NCBI GenBank assembly: GCA_025363295.1 | Contig: JANYEC010000047.1 | Span: 1 to 64,000 of the forward strand | Origin: Akkermansiaceae bacterium | GTDB taxonomy: Bacteria; Verrucomicrobiota; Verrucomicrobiia; Verrucomicrobiales; Akkermansiaceae | Direction of reading: 5' to 3' | DNA length: 64,000 bases | Shown here: positions 9,621 through 16,962 of the stretch, one piece after another | Layout of the letters: each line of letters opens with the position of its first letter | Position numbering within the stretch: position 1 is the first letter of the stretch | The notes under the pieces: generated by a model | Seen by the model: the letters and a program-made list of their open reading frames with translations, nothing else | Databases searched by the model: none | What the model was told of the DNA's origin: nothing | Position numbers and translations under genes: made by a program

Positions 9621-10784
9621 TCAAGGTAACCCGAGTGGTCCAAGGGAGTTCATATACCACTCCCAAAGCCTCCACGCGCCGAAAACCCATGCCGTAGCTC
9701 CCATCGCGAGAAACGGCCCGAATGGCAATTGTTTGCCGAAACCGATACGCCCGATGAGCGCCGCGATGATTGCAAAAATCGAGCCTGCAAACAGCGAGAA
9801 AAACACCCCGGTCCAGCCGAAAAACGCACCGATCATCCCTAACAAATGCACATCTCCCATTCCCATCGCCTCACGAGGGATCACGGCGGAGATCGCGGTG
9901 CCGTCTAACGATTTCATCTTTGTCAGATGCACAATCGTTCCATCCGGTAGTTGGGTATCAAACTCACGGATGGTCAATGCCCCCCCCCCCAACGACTCGC
10001 CATCCACGCGGATGTCGTGCGCTTCGACTATTAAACGGTCCGTCTTTCGAGAGAAAATATCCCACCATGCAATCGGCTCGCCATCGATCACAAAAAGCAT
10101 TGGGTCGTCATCGCCTTCTGGCTCCTTTAGCGACCACTCAACGGGCTTATCAAACTTGAGCGCCTTTTTCCCAAAGGCCAGTTTCCCGAGCTCCACGATG
10201 AACCACAGTCCCACAAAACCGACGATCCAGCCGATCACGCCATGTTTCAGTCCGGCAAACCAATTCCCTGCATTGCCCGCGAGAACAGGCAGTTGTGGAT
10301 AAGCCGCGCAGGCCCCGAGACCAATGATGGAGCCCGCCCATGTTAGAGAAGTCGGAATGATCAAATGCTCAGCATCGATAAAAGTGATCGCTACTAACAG
10401 AGCCATTAGGATCCAAATAAAGATCACCACCTCCACGGCTGGAACCTGCTGGGCGAAGAGCCACCAGACCACGGTGAACAATACCGCCGTTAGCAGCTCC
10501 ACGCCGAAGTAACGGAATGCGATCGGTGCCTTACACTCGCGGCATTTTCCGCGCAGCCAAAGCCAGCTAATCATCGGGAAATTCAGCCACATCGGGATCG
10601 GCTTCTTGCAAAGCGGACAGAAAGACCGCTTCGGATCATTCACGGACAAGCCAAGCGGCACCCGATAGATCACGACGTTTAAAAACGAGCCGATGCAGCC
10701 TCCAATCAGAAATGCGGGGATCAGCCAGATCCAGTGCTCGAACGGTGGGTAAAATGGGGATTTGAACAAGGTGCCGCAATTCAA
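9621..10784 (-). CDS. pilD: Prepilin peptidase / N-methyltransferase (type IV leader peptidase)
   Basis: Integral-membrane aspartyl protease that cleaves and N-methylates type IV prepilins and pseudopilins. The N-terminal domain has the tetracysteine zinc motif (FCPLCKKP and GKCRECKAP) after the GSFLNVVIYR signature. The catalytic aspartates lie in ITFIDAEHLIIP and AMGMGDVHLLG. At 387 residues it is longer than E. coli-type enzymes because a soluble insert of about 130 residues sits between the two aspartate motifs. That insert contains an 11-base run of G (9980-9990 read on the minus strand) coding Gly-Gly-Gly. A TTG at 10784 is the longest start. This enzyme is the expected processor of the pseudopilin-like cassette at 44-48.6 kb. 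Confidence 0.9.
   Translation of the reverse strand: MNCGTLFKSPFYPPFEHWIWLIPAFLIGGCIGSFLNVVIYRVPLGLSVNDPKRSFCPLCKKPIPMWLNFPMISWLWLRGKCRECKAPIAFRYFGVELLTAVLFTVVWWLFAQQVPAVEVVIFIWILMALLVAITFIDAEHLIIPTSLTWAGSIIGLGACAAYPQLPVLAGNAGNWFAGLKHGVIGWIVGFVGLWFIVELGKLAFGKKALKFDKPVEWSLKEPEGDDDPMLFVIDGEPIAWWDIFSRKTDRLIVEAHDIRVDGESLGGGALTIREFDTQLPDGTIVHLTKMKSLDGTAISAVIPREAMGMGDVHLLGMIGAFFGWTGVFFSLFAGSIFAIIAALIGRIGFGKQLPFGPFLAMGATAWVFGAWRLWEWYMNSLGPLGLP
9980..9990 (-). repeat. G11 homopolymer tract inside the prepilin peptidase gene
   Basis: Eleven consecutive C on the plus strand (G in the gene). The tract is in frame here. A one-base slip would truncate the protein between its two catalytic aspartates and remove the second one (GMGDVHLL). 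Confidence 0.9.
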
Positions 10785-10836
10785 GCCTACAGCGCTCGCA
10801 TGCCAAGAAGAAAGGCGGAATTTTCGGGGCCGAGCG

Positions 10837-11871
10837 TCACCTCAAGGCGAGCAGTGTGAATTCCTTGTGATGCACACTGAGCTGTTGAAGACGGATGTGG
10901 GTGAACCCAATGGCCGAGAGCCCATCAAACCATTGTTGCTTCTCCACCACCTGTGATAAATCCGTTAGTTTCAGCGTAATCAGGACCCCGCAGATATTGG
11001 GGGACATTTTGCAAAAGCGCTCGCATTCCTTGATGACGACGGCCGGTGATTGATTCATATCAGACATGAACCAGGTCACACCCTTGCCAAGGTCGCGCTT
11101 GCCCGCGAGAGCCGCAGGTTTGCAGCAATGATAGAACCATGGTCTGTCCAAAGGCGCATAGCGTCTTTCTAAGATTGCGGATTCCAACACGACGGGTGCC
11201 ATTTGAGCCGGGTCCACACCGATCACTGAAATTCCACGCTGCAAAAGGGCGAGAACAACCCCTCCCGGCGCGCAGCCAAGCTCCACGACAATATCTTTCG
11301 GAGACAAATCTAGATCAAAAAAACGCACCGCCTCCTCTAGCTTCAACCAAGCGCGCGATGGCGATTTCTCGGGCATAACAATTGACGAATCGCCACCCGG
11401 GTCCGGGCTAAGATAGGGCGAGTGTAAATGAAGTCCTGCCCAATATTCCTCGGGACCGAACTCCACCACCGTGCCGATACAATCTCCTGTTTTCGGTCGC
11501 TCTAACGTCTCACCTGACATCCGTTCCATTTTTCGGTTAGCGAATTTCACCTGATGGATAGGGCCGCCACAATAGGCCGGGTGAAGCTTGATTTTACCTT
11601 CAGCATCCTCCGGCGTTGCCGACTTCCCGAGAGAAAGACAAAGTCTGCGGGCGCAAGCCAATGGATGGTCAAGGGAGCAGAGAGAAAAATAACAGTTACT
11701 CGAAGGCTTCTTGAAAGTCACAAAGCCTCTTCGTTGATAGCTCAGCCGCCAACCTAGGCCCATCGTCTCCACCTCCAACTTGAGTGCACGTTCCGATCCC
11801 GTATTTGTTAGGGCAAAAATATATTCAGACTCAATGGCTCTCATGACAGATCTTTTTGATATCCGGGGCAT
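10837..11871 (-). CDS. RlmM/FtsJ-like SAM-dependent RNA 2'-O-methyltransferase
   Basis: 344-residue protein with a poorly conserved THUMP-like N-terminal half and a C-terminal Rossmann methyltransferase of the FtsJ/RrmJ type. The K-D-K-E catalytic tetrad appears to be present: Lys in SRAWLKLEEA, Asp in WFMSDMNQSP, Lys in VLITLKLTD and Glu in HHKEFTLLALR. The SAM loop is VVELGCAPGG, followed by GVDPAQM. The layout resembles RlmM, which methylates 23S rRNA at C2498, but the target is inferred. The ATG at 11871 overlaps the stop of the upstream ABC gene as TGATG, so the two are translationally coupled. Confidence 0.78.
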   Translation of the reverse strand: MPRISKRSVMRAIESEYIFALTNTGSERALKLEVETMGLGWRLSYQRRGFVTFKKPSSNCYFSLCSLDHPLACARRLCLSLGKSATPEDAEGKIKLHPAYCGGPIHQVKFANRKMERMSGETLERPKTGDCIGTVVEFGPEEYWAGLHLHSPYLSPDPGGDSSIVMPEKSPSRAWLKLEEAVRFFDLDLSPKDIVVELGCAPGGVVLALLQRGISVIGVDPAQMAPVVLESAILERRYAPLDRPWFYHCCKPAALAGKRDLGKGVTWFMSDMNQSPAVVIKECERFCKMSPNICGVLITLKLTDLSQVVEKQQWFDGLSAIGFTHIRLQQLSVHHKEFTLLALR

Positions 11872-13601
11872 CAGCAGCTCAGATCATTCAATTCACTTTG
11901 ATTCTCATCAGGCAATTCATGCCGCACTTCCCACGCTCCATCTGATTTAATTTCTAGGTGACCATCATAGCGCAAGCGTGACTCGCCATTCTTGGAAAGG
12001 ATCATCACTCCGATGTTTTGCTCAGTGAGTAGATCAAGAATTCGGGAGATCAGGTTCTTCGGCAGTGAACTACCCGGACGATCCAGAAAAACAAAAGCTG
12101 GCTTCGCAAGGAATATCCGGGCGACTGATATTAAGTGCTGCTCACCGATAGAAAGTAAGTCATCCCAATCCTGATCCACCCCAAGACCGCCGGCGCGAGT
12201 TACCACTTCCTGTAACCCAAGATCCGTCAAAACTTTCATGATTTGATAATCCTTTGTCACCGACTCCATCCCGGTTCGCAACAAGACATCGCGTAAGGTT
12301 CCCGGCGGCAGATAGGGCCTCTCTGGCAGGAAAAGTATATCATCCAAACCCGGACGAGTGATCCGCCCGCCACCGCACGCCCATACACCGGCAGTCGCAC
12401 GGAATAAGGCCACTTTGGGTGCATCATCAGCTCCAGTGACGAGCCACCGCGAACCACGAATAATCTCTAAATTCAAATCGGAGATTAACAAACGCGACTT
12501 GTCTGCCGAGTAAAGCGTCACTTCTTCATAACTTAATCGATCCGGCATTTCCCCAACTTCAATCGCGCAGATTGTTGCGTTCTGCGCCTTGTCCATTGCA
12601 TCGGTCAGCTTATAGAGTCGGGCGGTCACCGCAGTAAAGGTCGAGATGGATTGAAACTGCGTCACGATCAAAGAAAATGCCCCTAACAAGGTGGCGAATG
12701 CCATCGTCGATTGCGTGATCACACCGAACTCGGTCTCCCCACCGAAGATAAACATCGGCGCAACGATCAGGGCTGGGATGATCTGAATGAGGTAGTTATA
12801 ACCGGTTGTGAAAAAACCAAGATTTCGGTTGATTCGAATCAGACGCCGGAAGTTAAAAGTCAGCGCATCTAACCGCTTATTTAGGCGAGCTTTAAATCGC
12901 CCTTCGCGGTGGGCCAGAGCAATCGATTCCGAATTCTCTCGCACATGGATGAGGTCGGAGCGAAAATTTGCCTCCATATCTAATTGATAGTAATTCAACC
13001 GGATCAACGGCCGACCTAACAAAATAGTAAGCACAGAGCCACAAATCGCATAGACGACGGCCACACCAAAAAGCAGCGGGCTGATCGTCCACAAAACCCC
13101 TGAGAATGAGATGGCGGTCAACGTGCCATTCAAAATGAGCAAAATGAATGAGAGTGTCGTGGTGGTGAAGGCACGGACATCATCGGTGATGCGCTGGTCG
13201 GGATTGGCCACCCCTGAGCCGGAATCGAGCCGATAGTAAGTTCGGTCGCTCATATACACATCAGTCAGCCGCCGGGTCAATTGCTCCCGCCACAGAATAC
13301 CTAACCGCTCCTCCGTAAAACGGTAAAAAACTGCGGCGACCGTGGAACCGGCAAAGACTACCAAATAAAGCATGGCCTCATACTTAAACCCATGGATATT
13401 TTTATGCTCGATCGACGACATGAAATCCCGGCCGACGTAGCTGTTGATGACGTTAAAAACATTGATCGCGACCATGCAGGCGATCAGCAGGCTCGATAGC
13501 ATGACCGCTTTCGGACCGGACTCCGACTTCACAAGCATCCGCAGGGAAGCGCGGAAGCGCTGCCAAGTCAGTCGGGCAATCTTGCGTTTTTCAGAGTCCA
13601 T
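11871..13601 (-). CDS. SbmA/YddA-type ABC protein with degenerate ATPase domain
   Basis: Membrane-fused ABC protein of 576 residues. The N-terminal 330 residues hold six transmembrane helices of the SbmA/BacA-YddA (ABCD-like) type, with RENSESIALAHREGRF as a family-like loop. The C-terminal domain keeps the ABC fold landmarks (FLPERPYLPPGTLRD, LSIGEQHLISVARIFLAKP, FVFLDRPGSSLP), but the Walker A region is GADDAPKVALF instead of GxxGxGKST, and the catalytic Glu after Walker B is Arg (LDRPGSSL). ATP hydrolysis is therefore doubtful. Known relatives import peptides or cofactors. Coupled downstream to the methyltransferase gene by TGATG. Confidence 0.8.
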   Translation of the reverse strand: MDSEKRKIARLTWQRFRASLRMLVKSESGPKAVMLSSLLIACMVAINVFNVINSYVGRDFMSSIEHKNIHGFKYEAMLYLVVFAGSTVAAVFYRFTEERLGILWREQLTRRLTDVYMSDRTYYRLDSGSGVANPDQRITDDVRAFTTTTLSFILLILNGTLTAISFSGVLWTISPLLFGVAVVYAICGSVLTILLGRPLIRLNYYQLDMEANFRSDLIHVRENSESIALAHREGRFKARLNKRLDALTFNFRRLIRINRNLGFFTTGYNYLIQIIPALIVAPMFIFGGETEFGVITQSTMAFATLLGAFSLIVTQFQSISTFTAVTARLYKLTDAMDKAQNATICAIEVGEMPDRLSYEEVTLYSADKSRLLISDLNLEIIRGSRWLVTGADDAPKVALFRATAGVWACGGGRITRPGLDDILFLPERPYLPPGTLRDVLLRTGMESVTKDYQIMKVLTDLGLQEVVTRAGGLGVDQDWDDLLSIGEQHLISVARIFLAKPAFVFLDRPGSSLPKNLISRILDLLTEQNIGVMILSKNGESRLRYDGHLEIKSDGAWEVRHELPDENQSELNDLSC

Positions 13602-14007
13602 TCTTCCGAAGGCAATAGATGATTAAATGACCGATACTACGGAAATCTTAACAATCCCTTGCAGGCGGAATGTCAAAAAGCCGGGTCAAAAGCAAAACTA
13701 ATCCCAAAAAATAAGCGAAAAATTGCCATTTCCACCCCGCCTTCCCGCGAAACCCCGGACCATTGAGTTTTCTCCGGAAATGGTCAGCGAACTTCCGGCC
13801 GATTGTTGCGAAAACGTCACCGTTGAAAATTTGGCCGAATCAGGCATGAAGTTTAGAGTCCTTAAGTAGTTCGACCCATTGGCAATGCAACGCTTATGGC
13901 AATTGGCGAGAACTACGATTCCTAACACAGACTCCCTCAGAACCTCGCAGTGATAAGCAAAACTGCCGTCATTGCCCGGTGCTGGCACGGGGTCTGCTCC
14001 CTCGAAA
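13602..14007. other. Intergenic region, no convincing gene
   Basis: About 400 bases between the divergent ABC gene and a small plus-strand gene. It is AT-richer near 13,620-13,730, as expected for promoters, but I see no tRNA, repeat or conserved motif. An open frame on the minus strand (13,698-13,988) has no recognisable protein features. Confidence 0.5.
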
Positions 14008-14412
14008 ATGGCACCCTACACCAACAAAATGAACATTACCGAACATCACACAACCTATCCGGATATTTCTACCGTGCCGTCCGAGCTGTCTTTCGAAGAC
14101 ACCTGGGACGGCTTGGCAGTATCGGAACTCATTCGCTCTAAGTGCGATCATGGAGAAACTCCCGCCTTCCTCTTTTTAGGAAGAAAGGAAGCGGCTCTGC
14201 TTAAAGAACACCTCGCTGAAACCTTCGGGGAGGAGGCTGTCGTGACACTTCACGGCACTTACTACATGGGGCTCGACGTCGTCACCATCGACTGCGAGAG
14301 CTTCATCAGCACGGGTGGACGGAAAGCAATCCGCACGCTCCAAGATCCGATGGCACGCCGCCCTGCGTGGCGCGACCGCGAAACCGAGGCGCTGTGGCAG
14401 TTCCGCATCTGA
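14008..14412 (+). CDS. Hypothetical protein, about 134 aa
   Basis: Not recognised. A soluble, mostly alpha/beta-looking protein (PAFLFLGRKEAALLKEHLAETFGEE, then VTLHGTYYMGLDVVTIDCES). It has no signal peptide or membrane segment. It ends just before a hairpin pair and a strong terminator (14,526-14,556). The first ATG in frame is 14,008; a second at 14,029 is equally possible because neither has a clear ribosome-binding site. The Gly-Leu-Asp-Val-Val pattern reminds one of phage capsid-associated or late-gene accessory proteins, but nothing supports a function. Confidence 0.6.
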   Translation: MAPYTNKMNITEHHTTYPDISTVPSELSFEDTWDGLAVSELIRSKCDHGETPAFLFLGRKEAALLKEHLAETFGEEAVVTLHGTYYMGLDVVTIDCESFISTGGRKAIRTLQDPMARRPAWRDRETEALWQFRI

Positions 14413-14427
14413 GCGCTGCTTGTAACA

Positions 14428-14471
14428 CCCGCTCTTCCTGTTTGAAGGAGGAGCGGGCGTCATAAGCCCGC
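14428..14471 (+). promoter_or_regulatory. Two overlapping, mutually exclusive hairpins
   Basis: Stem 1 pairs 14,428-14,438 (CCCGCTCTTCC) with 14,447-14,457 (GGAGGAGCGGG) with one G-U pair. Stem 2 pairs 14,453-14,458 (GCGGGC) with 14,466-14,471 (GCCCGC). The stems share bases, so only one can form at a time. They sit between a gene stop and the terminator at 14,526. Confidence 0.5.
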
Positions 14472-14525
14472 ACAAGCGAGACTTCCCGAACGATTCCACA
14501 AAGCATCATCGAACAATCCAAGCCA

Positions 14526-14556
14526 AAGTGCTCTTCCCCCGGAAGAGCACTTTTTT
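14526..14556 (+). terminator. Rho-independent terminator
   Basis: Perfect 12-bp stem AAGTGCTCTTCC / GGAAGAGCACTT with a CCC loop, followed by T residues to 14,556. It closes the transcript of the hypothetical gene ending at 14,412. Confidence 0.9.
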
Positions 14557-14741
14557 GTTGGGCAAATCCTGCCAGTTTAAGTCTGGAAAATCAGACTTGC
14601 TCAAATTCAAAGCATCCGCTAAAAACTCCTCATAGACGGTTACAGCACGTCGGTGGAAAATTTTTCATCAGCTCTGTCATCGGCTGGATCACGGTCTCAC
14701 CACCGCTCAATGATTTTATTGGAACGATACAAAATGACCCC

Positions 14742-14771
14742 AAAAACCGATCTTGTCATTGATCGGCTTTT
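14742..14771 (+). promoter_or_regulatory. Attenuator-like hairpin in the infC leader
   Basis: CCGATC (14,747-14,752) pairs with GATCGG (14,761-14,766), flanked by five A upstream and CTTTT downstream. This is a weak terminator-shaped element about 135 bases before the IF3 start. The leader from 14,557 also holds a 7-bp hairpin (AAGTCTG/CAGACTT, 14,579-14,598). The remaining leader to 14,888 shows nothing else. Confidence 0.4.
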
Positions 14772-14888
14772 ACCCGCTGTCTCCGATCTATGATCCGGCG
14801 CTTGGTTCAACGTTCCGCATCCCTCTTCGCACCGGTTTTGTTCGGCGGCTTTGTCCGACCGTGCACCAGTGTGTCGCATCTACCCACT

Positions 14889-14904
14889 GGAGGACAAAGC
14901 CATC
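14889..14904 (+). promoter_or_regulatory. Shine-Dalgarno GGAGG and AUC start codon of infC
   Basis: GGAGG at 14,889-14,893 lies 8 bases before an in-frame ATC at 14,902. The only in-frame ATG upstream (14,851) would put this Shine-Dalgarno inside the coding region, and the next ATG (14,947) removes conserved N-terminal residues and has no such motif. Rare start codons (AUU, AUC) are known for infC and underlie IF3 autoregulation. Confidence 0.75.
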
Positions 14905-15627
14905 GCTAAGCCACAAAGAGACCAAAATAGGGGTCGTTTCCGCGATATGACGCGGATCAACGACCGAATCCGCGCCCCGAAAGTTCGTGTTGTCCTCGCG
15001 ACTGGCGAACAACTCGGCGTCATGACCTCACGCGAGGCGCTCGCTAAAGCTCAATCGCTCGGACTCGACCTTGTCGAGATCGCCGGCCAAGTGGACCCTC
15101 CGGTCTGCAAGATCGTCGATTACGGGAAATACAAGTACGAGCAGGCAAAGCTGAAGAAGCAAAAGTCGAAAAGCTCCACCCGCATGAAGGAAGTGAAATT
15201 CCGCGTCGGGACTGGGCAGCACGACTACAACATCAAGCTGGGCCGTGCCGAAGGATTCCTCGAAGGAAATCACAAGTGCCGCTTTGTCCTGCAATTCCGG
15301 GGGCGTGAAAATGCCCACAAGGATCTCGGATTCGTGGTGCTGAATCGCATCATTGAGGACCTCAAGTCGATGGCTCAGGTGGATCAAGCACCACGTCTGA
15401 ATGGACGTGCTGTGGCGATGATTCTCTCGCCCCTTCCCGCCCACCAGCGGAAACGCAAGTTCCACTTATTCCACGGCGAGCTGATGGAAGAAGACGACTT
15501 TGACGATGACGAAACACATGCGGAAGATCCGGATGATGATTTCGTCCCGGACGAGATGACCGATGAAGTTTCCGAGGCTGCTTCCGATCCATCTGCTGTG
15601 GAAAAAGAAGAAGTGCCACAAGCCTGA
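14902..15627 (+). CDS. infC: Translation initiation factor IF-3 with acidic C-terminal tail
   Basis: IF3 binds the 30S subunit, prevents premature 50S joining and proofreads the start codon and initiator tRNA. The N-domain signature TRINDRIRAPKVRVV, the linker KYEQAKLKKQKSK and the C-domain (MKEVKFRVGTGQHDYNIKLGRAEGFL) are all present. Starting from ATC at 14,902, preceded by GGAGG, the product has 241 residues. The last 50 residues form a strongly acidic tail (MEEDDFDDDETHAEDPDDD) absent from the usual 170-180-residue IF3 but seen in some other bacterial phyla. rpmI and rplT, which normally follow infC, are not downstream; a HAD phosphatase gene lies after a terminator. Confidence 0.95.
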   Translation: MAKPQRDQNRGRFRDMTRINDRIRAPKVRVVLATGEQLGVMTSREALAKAQSLGLDLVEIAGQVDPPVCKIVDYGKYKYEQAKLKKQKSKSSTRMKEVKFRVGTGQHDYNIKLGRAEGFLEGNHKCRFVLQFRGRENAHKDLGFVVLNRIIEDLKSMAQVDQAPRLNGRAVAMILSPLPAHQRKRKFHLFHGELMEEDDFDDDETHAEDPDDDFVPDEMTDEVSEAASDPSAVEKEEVPQA

Positions 15628-15634
15628 TGCTCCC

Positions 15635-15678
15635 AGTAGGCCGTGGCGGCAGTTTTCTAGCGCCACGGCCTGCTTTTT
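15635..15678 (+). terminator. Rho-independent terminator of infC
   Basis: GGCCGTGGCG (15,639-15,648) pairs with CGCCACGGCC (15,661-15,670), followed by TGC and seven T. The loop is 12 bases. It shows that infC is monocistronic or the last gene of its transcript. Confidence 0.88.
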
Positions 15679-15713
15679 TTCCGACCGAACGCATTCTCAT
15701 CGCGCCGCCCTCG

Positions 15714-16373
15714 ATGCTCTATCTGTTCGATATCGACGGCACGCTGGTGGACACCGGCGGTGCGGGGATGATGGCTCTGCAGGAAGCCACTCGCGAAGTT
15801 TTCGGCCACGAGGGGCCGGCGCTCGATCTAGCAGGTAGCACGGATCTCGGCATCATCGCCAACATCCATGCCCATTTCGAGATCGAGCCGACACCCGAGC
15901 GTATCGCTGCTTATTTTGAGGCTTATCAAGGGCGACTTGATTGGAATCTCGCGAACGGAAATTTTCCCGGTCGGGTTTATACCGGAGTGTTAGAGGTGTT
16001 AAATGAGCTTTCAAAGCGCCCTCATGCCACGCTCGGATTGCTAACAGGAAACACCGCAGGCGGCGCGGCGAGTAAAATGCGCCACTTCGGGCTGGCTGTT
16101 TTTTTCCCATTCGGTGCATACGGTTGTGACCACGCGGATCGGAATCGCCTCGGACCCATCGCCCTCGAACGCGCGGCGGCCCATGCTGGCAAAAATTTCA
16201 CCCCCCAGGAAACCCTCGTCATCGGAGACACCCCGAAGGACATCGCCTGCGCCCATGCCATCGGCGCGAAATGCCTCGCCGTTTCTACCGGGCAATTCAC
16301 CGCCGCCGCCCTCGAAGCCCACGGTGCCGATCACGTGGTGGAATCGCTGGATGAGGCGCTCGCTTGGATTTAA
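15714..16373 (+). CDS. HAD-superfamily phosphatase (phosphoglycolate-phosphatase-like)
   Basis: 219-residue haloacid-dehalogenase hydrolase. Motif I is LFDIDGTLVDTGG (nucleophile and acid/base Asp), motif II LLTGNT, and motif IV VIGDTPKDI; the helical cap lies between motifs I and II. The family dephosphorylates small phosphometabolites, and phosphoglycolate or a sugar phosphate is the usual guess. ATG 15,714 gives the canonical MLYLFDIDGT start; the longer frame overlaps the infC terminator. Downstream genes follow on the same strand with an 11-bp gap. Confidence 0.85.
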   Translation: MLYLFDIDGTLVDTGGAGMMALQEATREVFGHEGPALDLAGSTDLGIIANIHAHFEIEPTPERIAAYFEAYQGRLDWNLANGNFPGRVYTGVLEVLNELSKRPHATLGLLTGNTAGGAASKMRHFGLAVFFPFGAYGCDHADRNRLGPIALERAAAHAGKNFTPQETLVIGDTPKDIACAHAIGAKCLAVSTGQFTAAALEAHGADHVVESLDEALAWI

Positions 16374-16384
16374 TCACTTGCGAC

Positions 16385-16855
16385 ATGGAAAATCGCCCAG
16401 CAGATCAAAACTTGCGCCTTCCGGACATCTCGGAGAAGTTTCCGCTTATGCCTGAGATCACGCCACCGAAAGCCGCTCAAGAAATTGAGGATAGAAAGGG
16501 CGAGGCCAAGCGCATCACCAAGCGATTGCTCGCGATCATCGCGGATCATCACTCGTCAGCCGACCACATCGGCGTGGCGCTGGATCAGCAAATGTTGTTA
16601 AAAGTGGTCGCCGCGCTTGAGGCGGAGGCCCGGAACGAGGATCCGCGGCCATTGCTGCAAGATGACGATCCAGTGTCAGCCTACTTGATGGGAGCGCTTT
16701 ATGAGGAGCTGCTAGAAGAACCTAGCAATATCCTTTTCACCACCCAAGTGAATCCGGATACCATTCGCTACGAGGCCATGGAGGTGAAGTTCTGGCAGGA
16801 ATGCTTGGCCGAACTCCGGCAGCAGCTCGAAGGCACGGCAGCGGGCGGTCAATAA
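16385..16855 (+). CDS. Hypothetical protein, about 156 aa
   Basis: Not recognised. Soluble, helix-rich protein with many charged residues (DRKGEAKRITKRLLAIIADHH, then VAALEAEARNEDPRPLL and EELLEEPSNILFTTQVNPDT). No signal peptide or membrane segment. ATG 16,385 is used because it lies just after the HAD stop; ATG 16,448 (MPEITPPK) is a possible shorter start. Same strand as the HAD gene and the following ligase-like gene. Confidence 0.65.
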   Translation: MENRPADQNLRLPDISEKFPLMPEITPPKAAQEIEDRKGEAKRITKRLLAIIADHHSSADHIGVALDQQMLLKVVAALEAEARNEDPRPLLQDDDPVSAYLMGALYEELLEEPSNILFTTQVNPDTIRYEAMEVKFWQECLAELRQQLEGTAAGGQ

Positions 16856-16962
16856 TTGCGGGCCCCAAGAAAACGGATCGGAATTTACGAGCTGATTCTG
16901 CGGATTTATCTTCCCGCCTCAATATTTTGCACTCTAGCATCAGCGAGGAATCCGCTATTTGC

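Noticed and set aside
13698..13988. Minus-strand open frame in the gap before the 14-kb gene
   Set aside because: No start signal, no homology-like pattern, and unusual composition; treated as non-coding.
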